This document shows, piece by piece, positions 1-5,399 of a stretch of 8,597 bases of DNA. The position numbers were made by a program, and so were the translations under genes. Within the stretch, counting starts at the first letter, position 1. The number at the start of each line of letters is the position of its first letter. Below the pieces are notes generated by a model that saw only the letters and a list, made by a program, of their open reading frames with translations, was not told the origin of the DNA and searched no databases. Source of the DNA: CAYIBD01 sp964361655 (GTDB taxonomy: Bacteria; Patescibacteriota; Minisyncoccia; Sungbacterales; SURF-37). The stretch covers positions 1-8,597 of the forward strand of contig CAYIBD010000032.1 of the NCBI GenBank assembly GCA_964361655.1. The letters run 5' to 3'.

Positions 1-54
1 CCCGTGCTTGCCGGCCGAAGCTTTAGCGAAGGCTGGGCTTTCTGCGACGGCGGG
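1..54. repeat. short imperfect tandem repeat at the left edge, just past the PhyH-like gene stop
   Basis: This short intergenic tail lies immediately beyond the stop of the PhyH-like gene. Positions 21-37 and 38-54 are two abutting units, CTTTAGCGAAGGCTGGG and CTTTCTGCGACGGCGGG. They match at about 14 of 18 columns if one-base gaps are allowed. Positions 29-43 could also fold into a small hairpin (GAAGGC and GCTTTC arms, one G-T wobble, 3-base loop). There is no U-rich tail, so a terminator call is weak. The window edge hides whether more units follow. Confidence 0.3.
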
Positions 55-966
55 TCAATCAGAAAATGGCCGAGCGCAGGAGCTATAGTTCTCGGATAAC
101 TCCTTCGTCGCCGAGATAGCCGCGAAGTGCGTGCGCCACGGCCAGAGTGATGGGTGGAGGGTGAAGGTGACGACATCGCGGTGGCCATGGAGCGGCGAGG
201 TGGCCTTATGGATGCACTCTCCGGCCGAGAAGAGAACGGCCGTGCCCATCGGCCCCTCGAATACCCGCGTGCTCGCCCCTTCGTTCAAAACCTCGCGGAA
301 GGGTTCGGCTTTCCAGCGATCCCAGAATCCGGCGCGCTTCAATTTGTAGGAAAGGGGCTTCGGCTTTAAGCGGAACGCCCCGGTTTCGCCGGTGGAATCG
401 TCGAGGTAAATCATGAGTTTGACCATCTGGCGCGGTGACTTATCGAAGTGCCACAGGAAGCTCGAATCTTCAGGGCGCGGGGTTGGCATGATGCGGTAGA
501 TGTTGACGCTACAGGTCTTGAAGTAGCTCGAGAAGCAGGCCTCGACCGTTCGGATTATTTCCTGGGTCAGGAGTGAGGCGAGCTCGGGGAAATCGCTAAC
601 CCGTCCGATGAGCCCGGCCGTCGTGTCGTAACCCTTGGTGCCAAAGGTGTTCCCGGGAATCGCGAACAGGCCATCAATGCGGCGGGCAAACATCTCGAGC
701 CACGGCCGCGGGAGCGCTGGGCTAAAGGCGACAAAGCCGTCGCGATGGAAGCGGCGGGCCTCGGCCCGGTGGGGCCAGGCGCGATACCACCCCCCGGCCA
801 GGAGGAAGGCGGCCCGGACTAAGAGGTGGTTCAGGATGTGTATCAGGTTAACCCGAACGGGGACACTCGTGCCAAAGACCAGAAACCCCAGCCGCGCCAC
901 GCGCGCGTCAACAATACCCCGCAGAGTCTGCCACCACCGCTCACCTTTAGCTCCCCTCGCCACCAT
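55..966 (-). CDS. phytanoyl-CoA dioxygenase (PhyH)-like Fe(II)/2-oxoglutarate oxygenase
   Basis: Predicted non-heme Fe(II)/2-oxoglutarate oxygenase of about 303 aa, of the double-stranded beta-helix type, probably hydroxylating a small molecule or a sugar or lipid-linked group; the substrate is unknown. The metal triad is readable: H173 and D175 in WHFDKSP, and distal H253 in ECIHKATSP. R263 lies ten residues after the distal His, where the 2OG carboxylate-binding Arg normally sits. The N-terminal 60 residues are hydrophobic and basic (LGFLVFG, LVRAAFLLAG) and might contact the membrane, but no clear signal peptide is present. Start: an open frame reaches back to 1098, deep inside the upstream glycosyltransferase. 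ATG 966 is the first start clear of that gene (22-bp gap), while ATG 1002 overlaps it by 14 bp. Neither has a Shine-Dalgarno. It is the last gene of the glycosyltransferase operon. The oxygenase class is fairly sure; the PhyH subfamily less so. Confidence 0.8.
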   Translation of the reverse strand: MVARGAKGERWWQTLRGIVDARVARLGFLVFGTSVPVRVNLIHILNHLLVRAAFLLAGGWYRAWPHRAEARRFHRDGFVAFSPALPRPWLEMFARRIDGLFAIPGNTFGTKGYDTTAGLIGRVSDFPELASLLTQEIIRTVEACFSSYFKTCSVNIYRIMPTPRPEDSSFLWHFDKSPRQMVKLMIYLDDSTGETGAFRLKPKPLSYKLKRAGFWDRWKAEPFREVLNEGASTRVFEGPMGTAVLFSAGECIHKATSPLHGHRDVVTFTLHPSLWPWRTHFAAISATKELSENYSSCARPFSD

Positions 967-988
967 AGTAGGTACCGCTAGTATACAC

Positions 989-2422
989 CTATGCACCCTC
1001 ATGCCCGAGGGCAGCGAGCAGCTCCGCCACCACTCGCTGGCTCGAGCGGCCATCCGCCCGCCAGCATTGCTCCTCAACGATACGTGCCCGGCCGGCATGA
1101 TCGAGCTCGGGATGGGTCAGATACTCATGGAGCCGGGAAAGGAACTCATCCCGGCTCTTGGCTCGCCTCGCGCCACCTGATGCCAAGATGGGTGAAAAGT
1201 GCTCGGTGCCGTACTCGTAAATCTTCTCCGCCTCGGCCAACGTCGTGGGATAGAAATCAACCAGGAGGAGGGGCTTATCAAAGAGCGCGGCATCAATGGC
1301 GGCGGTGGACGGGCCGGCGACCACGAGATCGCAGTAGGCGAGGAGATGCAACAGCCGCTCATCATCTTCGGGTGTCAGCTCGCGGTTGCCATAGATGCGC
1401 TCGTCAAAGACGTAGCCCGGCCGGTCAAAAATCATGGCCGGCGGCTTCACCAGGCCCGCAATCGTAACCGACTCTGCCGGCGGAAAACGCACCACGACAT
1501 TCGCATCGAGGTTGGCAAGCGTTTCGATCACCATGCGATCAACGACGTTCTCGCGCATCCGGTAGTCACAGATCGGAAAGTAGATGACGAGCTTCTTTCG
1601 CGGATCGAGACCGATCTTCCGGAAGAACGATTCCCGCGGAACAGTCGGTCCCCTGAAGTATTTATCGTAGTGCGGGATGCCGACGACGGTGATACGCTCG
1701 GCCTTCATACCGTAGAGGGAGGAGGCCTCGTTTTGAATGATCTCGTTATGAACAATCAAGCGGTCGGGAATAATGCGAAGAGCGCGCGTGGTGAGGTTAT
1801 CCCATGAACGCACCATGGCCACGATCGCGATGCCAGCGCGCCGGGCGTCCTGCATTAAGGCGACATCATGTTCATTCTGGACGTCGGTGGAAAAGACGAG
1901 ATCCGGCTGGTAGCGCTCGAGCAACGGCCGGAACCTGCCGGCCGGCGAGAGGTAAAAATCAGCCAGCCGAGCCAAGCGCATGAACGGGCGGAAGCGGCCG
2001 AGGAGGCCGGCCGGAAGATAAAATAGGTAGTAATAGAGACGAGATTTCTTTTCGCCGGATAGGGTGCGCACCCGGCCAATAGCCGCACGCCGGGTATGGG
2101 GCAAGGCCTCGGCCAAACGCTTGAAGACGCCGAGAGCGAGGGTTCGGATGGGCGCACCGGTCTCCACGCCCTCAAAGATTGCCCCCGAGGTGCCGTAGGT
2201 TCTCTCGAAGTATCCTCGCTTGTAGCCCGGGATCACCACCACCACCCGTATTCCTTGCCAAGTGAGCTTGGAGATAATGGGGGTGGAGACGATGTTGCGA
2301 GCGATCAGGGGATGAAAGCTCGTGACGAAAATGGTCTTCACCCTCCCCGGCGCCGGCGTGACATCAGGCACCATGGCGTAGGGTTTCTGGGGATAGCGCA
2401 TGAAATATTTCCCGACGAGCAT
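989..2422 (-). CDS. GT-B glycosyltransferase, capsule / CDP-glycerol glycerophosphotransferase-like
   Basis: A protein of up to 477 aa with two Rossmann-like halves, as in GT-B enzymes for capsule and teichoic-acid-type polymers. The N-terminal half opens at about residue 29 (KTIFVTSFHPLI) and includes VFSTDVQNEHD near 176-186. The SWDNLT segment at 206-211 and RLIVHNE at 221-227 are typical of this superfamily, followed by the linker ITVVGIPHYDKYF at 244-256. The C-terminal half has DPRKKLVIYF at 273-282 and the donor-site-like CDLVVAGPSTAAIDAALFDK at 364-383. It probably acts in the cytoplasm on a nucleotide-activated sugar or polyol. It is related in architecture to the gene upstream, but RFPPAE replaces that protein's RLHPHD, so the conserved His is absent here. 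Starts: ATG 2422 overlaps the upstream gene by 59 bp; ATG 2401 and ATG 2374 (11-bp overlap) also keep the whole domain. None has a good Shine-Dalgarno. Donor and acceptor cannot be read from sequence. Confidence 0.8.
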   Translation of the reverse strand: MLVGKYFMRYPQKPYAMVPDVTPAPGRVKTIFVTSFHPLIARNIVSTPIISKLTWQGIRVVVVIPGYKRGYFERTYGTSGAIFEGVETGAPIRTLALGVFKRLAEALPHTRRAAIGRVRTLSGEKKSRLYYYLFYLPAGLLGRFRPFMRLARLADFYLSPAGRFRPLLERYQPDLVFSTDVQNEHDVALMQDARRAGIAIVAMVRSWDNLTTRALRIIPDRLIVHNEIIQNEASSLYGMKAERITVVGIPHYDKYFRGPTVPRESFFRKIGLDPRKKLVIYFPICDYRMRENVVDRMVIETLANLDANVVVRFPPAESVTIAGLVKPPAMIFDRPGYVFDERIYGNRELTPEDDERLLHLLAYCDLVVAGPSTAAIDAALFDKPLLLVDFYPTTLAEAEKIYEYGTEHFSPILASGGARRAKSRDEFLSRLHEYLTHPELDHAGRARIVEEQCWRADGRSSQRVVAELLAALGHEGA

Positions 2423-3812
2423 CCTTCGAGTGCCCTATGGGGCCCGATGGCTGGATGAGCTCATCAATAACGCGGGCTACCCGCCGGAATGAGCCGCCAT
2501 CGGTAAATCGCACGTAGTCACGGACAAGCCGCTCTCGCCCATCGCGGTCGCGGCCGGGGTCAAAGAGGTATTGGCTGATGAGCCCGGCGAGCTCTTCAGC
2601 GCTTCTGGCCATACGCACTCCTCCACTCTCGGCCAGGGCCGTATTGAACTCAAACTCGTAGGCGCGGGCCTCGGCCTCGGGAAAGGCGATATTGATAACG
2701 GGTTTGTCGAAGATGCTCGCCTCAATGATCATGGTTGAGGCGAAGTTCAAGATGACGTCGGCATGCATGAGCGTTGCCGTGAGGTTCAGGATGTCTGCTT
2801 CTCCCATTTCCACCTTCTGGCCGCGCGTCTCGGTATCTCTCAGGCGGGCTTCCCCGGCTCGCTCCACCCAGAGGCCGGGGATTCTCTCCCACCCCAGATA
2901 CGGTTCGGCACGATCATGCGGATGCAGGCGGATCAAGATGTTCGGATCACCGGCCAGCCGGCCGGACTGCTTGAGCTTAACCAAAGATTCAAAGAAGGCC
3001 TGCCGCGGTGGGTACATGATTGGCGAGGGTCCCAGGTAGACAATAAGCTTTCGACTTGGATCGAGGCGCTTTAGAGCCAAGAATGCCCCCCGCTCTGGCA
3101 GGCGCCCGGAGGCCTGATCAGTGAAGTAGTGGTCAAACCGGAGGCAACCGGTAACAAAGACCCGATCCGGTGGATAGTGCTGGAAGCGGATGGTTTGCTC
3201 GGCCATCGCATCGTTCCAGACGCAAATGTAGTCGGTGTTGCGGTAGAACTTGGCCACCGAATAGGAGTTGTCGTAATTGATGTTGGCGGCCAGGGTGGGG
3301 ATGCCGAGGTTTTTGGCAAAAAGGATCATCTCGGCTTCAAACGGCGAGAGGCCGGGCCGGGCGGTGACGAGAAGAACCGGACGATGGCGGCGGACGAGAT
3401 CACGGAAGGCCCGGGATGGACGGACGATACGCTGTTCGAGGCAGGTGAACGGGGCGGTGCCGCTCATGCGCTTGGGCAGCATCCGGCCAGCGGCCGTGAG
3501 CAGCCGCACCCGCAAGGGATGGGTCGGGCGATAGTAGAAGCGGCGCGTGACCACAAAATCATCGTACTCGCGGACCAAGGAGTGGCGGAGCAATTGGTTG
3601 AAGGTTGGCCAGAGGTGAGGGTAGGCGAGCTCGAGCCGCTCATAGGAAACGTTGGGATGCTGGAAGTACCCCAGACGCCGAGCCGCTGCGGCATCCAGGT
3701 ATTGCGTGATGACGAGGACCTGAAATTTCTCGGCCAGGGCCTCAATAAGCTTACCCCGCAGGGCATCCGAGATGTGGCTAAAAAAATCGAGAGCCAGAAA
3801 AATGCACGCCAT
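2364..3812 (-). CDS. GT-B glycosyltransferase, capsule polysaccharide / CDP-glycerol transferase-like
   Basis: A 482-aa soluble protein and the first gene of the left minus-strand operon. It has the two-half GT-B layout. The N-terminal domain begins with the strand ACIFLALDFFSHISDALRG. A middle segment (TDYICVWND at 193-201, then DRVFVTGCLRFDHYF at 216-230) matches the linker of its downstream neighbour. The C-terminal domain has DPSRKLIVYLGPSP at 251-264, RLHPHD at 295-300 and ADVILNFASTMIIEASIFDK at 351-370. The HP motif and the following Ser/Thr-rich nucleotide or phosphate-binding stretch are hallmarks of capsule (KpsC/KpsS-like) and CDP-glycerol transferase C-termini. It probably transfers an activated sugar or polyol phosphate to a growing surface polymer, but the exact chemistry is unknown. 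The start follows a 99-bp divergent gap and has no Shine-Dalgarno. The last 19 or so codons overlap the next gene if that gene uses its longest start. Confidence 0.82.
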   Translation of the reverse strand: MACIFLALDFFSHISDALRGKLIEALAEKFQVLVITQYLDAAAARRLGYFQHPNVSYERLELAYPHLWPTFNQLLRHSLVREYDDFVVTRRFYYRPTHPLRVRLLTAAGRMLPKRMSGTAPFTCLEQRIVRPSRAFRDLVRRHRPVLLVTARPGLSPFEAEMILFAKNLGIPTLAANINYDNSYSVAKFYRNTDYICVWNDAMAEQTIRFQHYPPDRVFVTGCLRFDHYFTDQASGRLPERGAFLALKRLDPSRKLIVYLGPSPIMYPPRQAFFESLVKLKQSGRLAGDPNILIRLHPHDRAEPYLGWERIPGLWVERAGEARLRDTETRGQKVEMGEADILNLTATLMHADVILNFASTMIIEASIFDKPVINIAFPEAEARAYEFEFNTALAESGGVRMARSAEELAGLISQYLFDPGRDRDGRERLVRDYVRFTDGGSFRRVARVIDELIQPSGPIGHSKDARREIFHALSPETLRHGA

Positions 3813-3911
3813 GTGGTGAGATGTATCTAACGCGGAGTTTCGTGATGCCGAAATCCTTGCTACTATGGAAGACCGAGCTCCCTACGAGTAACTACCTCTT
3901 CGCAACATACA
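3813..3911. promoter_or_regulatory. divergent intergenic region with presumed promoters for the glycosyltransferase operon and the TylF-like gene
   Basis: This 99-bp gap separates divergently read genes and is the largest non-coding space in the window, so promoters for both directions should lie here. Towards the plus gene, TACTAT at 3861-3866 could be a -10 element, but the matching -35 position (TTTCGT, 3838-3843, 17-bp spacer) is poor. Towards the minus operon no convincing sigma-70 pair is seen. Neither start has a Shine-Dalgarno. No operator-like inverted repeat stands out. Placing the promoters here rests on gene layout, not on motif strength. Confidence 0.4.
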
Positions 3912-4592
3912 ATGTTCTCCAAGATCAAAAAACCCGCGAATGTCCTACTGGGCCGAGCTGGTTGGGAACTCCGGCGGCGCTCCTCGCAGCACGTCACGCC
4001 TATCACCGCCGAGTGGCTCGGGAATTTCCTCTACTACAGCCGCATGTATGATCGAATCCGGAACATCCCCGGCGCCATTGTCGAGTGTGGGGTGGGGAGA
4101 GGGCGGACGTTTCTCTTTCTGGCATTCTTGGTCGAGGAAGAGGGGCAAGGTCGGGAGCTCTGGGGGTTTGACAGTTTTGCCGGTTTCCCGAAGCCGACCC
4201 CTGAAGATCAAAGCGTTCGCAACCCACAGGAGGGCGAGAAGCCGGCCGATCGCGAGATGATCCTCTGGATGCTCCGCGACGCCGGGCTCAAGCCGGAGTT
4301 CATTCAAAATCAGGTGAAGCTCATCCCGGGGTTTTTTGAAACTTCGCTCACGGCGTACCGCGGCCGAGACATCGCCCTCCTGCACGCTGACGTTGATCTC
4401 TACCGTTCCTACCGCGAGGTGCTCGGTACGCTCTACCCGCGGGTTACGAATGGCGGCGTGGTGCTCTTTGATGAATACCACGACCCGGCCTTCCCCGGCG
4501 CAACCAAAGCTGTTGACGAGTACTTCTCCGGGAAGAACGTCCGCATCGAACGCCATCCCCTCTCCCGTAAGTACTACCTCATCAAGCCGTAA
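3912..4592 (+). CDS. TylF/MycF-family O-methyltransferase (macrocin O-methyltransferase-like)
   Basis: A 226-aa SAM-dependent methyltransferase of the TylF family, whose characterised members methylate sugar hydroxyls (macrocin, mycinamicin) and use a divalent metal. Motif I is AIVECGVGRGR at 55-65, the SAM-ribose acidic strand is WGFDSFAGFP at 84-93, and the family signature LLHADVDLYRSYREVLGTLY lies at 157-175. GGVVLFDEYHDPAFPGATKA follows at 181-200. D160, D162, D187 and E188 are the likely metal or catalytic acids by comparison with that family, where DD is common in place of the DE seen here. The length is close to family norm. It is the only plus-strand gene, diverging from one minus operon and converging on the other. 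In this context a sugar O-methyl decoration of the surface glycan is the likeliest role (inference). ATG 3912 is preceded by no Shine-Dalgarno, and the basic leader MFSKIKK is plausible. Confidence 0.88.
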   Translation: MFSKIKKPANVLLGRAGWELRRRSSQHVTPITAEWLGNFLYYSRMYDRIRNIPGAIVECGVGRGRTFLFLAFLVEEEGQGRELWGFDSFAGFPKPTPEDQSVRNPQEGEKPADREMILWMLRDAGLKPEFIQNQVKLIPGFFETSLTAYRGRDIALLHADVDLYRSYREVLGTLYPRVTNGGVVLFDEYHDPAFPGATKAVDEYFSGKNVRIERHPLSRKYYLIKP

Positions 4593-4594
4593 TC

Positions 4595-4626
4595 CCAAAA
4601 ACTCCAGCGAGGACTGGGGTCTTTGG
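4595..4626. terminator. candidate bidirectional terminator hairpin between convergent genes
   Basis: A 13-position stem starts 3 bp after the TylF-like stop and ends 13 bp before the stop of the converging oxygenase gene. The left arm is 4595-4607 (CCAAAAACTCCAG), the loop 4608-4613 (CGAGGA) and the right arm 4614-4626 (CTGGGGTCTTTGG). All positions pair except one A/C mismatch (4600 with 4621), and there is one T-G wobble (4603 with 4618). The minus-strand 3' arm contains a T5 run, but no U-tract follows the stem in either direction. The position between convergent stops supports termination for both units. Intrinsic efficiency is uncertain. Confidence 0.55.
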
Positions 4627-4639
4627 ATTGGCGGAGGAT

Positions 4640-5395
4640 TCAACCAATGAGCGCGTCAATCTTTGATGGGGGCGATTCCCGCGGAACCCTGAAGCGGCGA
4701 ACGCAAAAGAGTTCATGCCATAGAGAATCTCTTATCGAGATCCGCGCTGGCTCCTGGTTATAGGTCAGGGCCAGAGCCTGGCGCTCGGAATTATCCGTAA
4801 TGGACTCGTAGCCATGCCAAACTTCAGGGTGCTGCTCAAAGAAGAGCATGGAATTTCGCAAGTTCGGCGCCTCAAAAAGAATTGATTTCCGGTCGGCGTT
4901 GTAGATGGCAGTCCCGCCGGGACCGCCGCCAGCGCTGGGAGAAAAATACCACATCGAGACCAGGCGCGAGGCGGCCGGGTCTTTGCTCCGTGAGGCCTGA
5001 TCCAGGTGCGGTCTGATCTCACAACCCTTCTTCCCGTACTTGAATGAAAAATTACGGAGGGAGTTGAAGCTGATAGCGGCTTGCGAGCTAAAGAGGTGAA
5101 TGAATTCCTCGGAGGAGGCCTCGCGCAAAAGCTCCTGCCAGACCGCCGGTAAGGCCCGCAGGTGGTGGTCGCAGCCGGCATGATCGTGCGAATCGTAGTA
5201 CGGCCCCTCAAAAACCTTCTTATAGCCATCCTCGTGGTAGTGAAAGAGTGAAAGCGGCGGATACGTGTTCACGAGCTCCTGGTAGCGATCTTCACGGAAT
5301 ACCCCTTCGAGAAATCCGTAGCGAAATCCGGCCGGCGCCCGGCGGATGAGACCGGGGATTCTGGCTATGGCTTCGCGGTTGATGAATCGAAACAT
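4640..5395 (-). CDS. Fe(II)/2-oxoglutarate-dependent oxygenase (prolyl-4-hydroxylase-like superfamily)
   Basis: A 251-aa cytoplasmic protein with the double-stranded beta-helix iron site of 2OG oxygenases. H130 and D132 form the HxD pair in IRPHLDQAS, H194 in EVWHGYES is the distal His, and R205 eleven residues later is the expected 2OG anchor. GGTAIYNADRK at 160-170 is the characteristic Gly-rich turn between strands. The first 120 residues form an alpha-helical and aromatic region rich in His and Asp (YHEDGYKK, YDSHDHAG), of unknown purpose. It probably hydroxylates or desaturates a small molecule or an amino-acid or sugar group; the substrate cannot be read. Its ATG lies 4 bp after the stop of the asparagine-synthetase-like gene, so the two are probably translationally coupled and may act in succession. 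It is not an obvious close relative of the other oxygenase at 55-966. This is the last gene of its operon, followed by a hairpin. Confidence 0.8.
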   Translation of the reverse strand: MFRFINREAIARIPGLIRRAPAGFRYGFLEGVFREDRYQELVNTYPPLSLFHYHEDGYKKVFEGPYYDSHDHAGCDHHLRALPAVWQELLREASSEEFIHLFSSQAAISFNSLRNFSFKYGKKGCEIRPHLDQASRSKDPAASRLVSMWYFSPSAGGGPGGTAIYNADRKSILFEAPNLRNSMLFFEQHPEVWHGYESITDNSERQALALTYNQEPARISIRDSLWHELFCVRRFRVPRESPPSKIDALIG

Positions 5396-5399
5396 CAGC

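Noticed and set aside
3129..3830. 233-codon plus-strand frame opposite the first glycosyltransferase
   Set aside because: It is antisense to a well-supported GT-B gene and has no family signature.
3945..4643. 232-codon minus-strand frame opposite the TylF-like gene that would join the minus operons
   Set aside because: The plus frame has the full TylF signature, while the antisense frame shows no domain.
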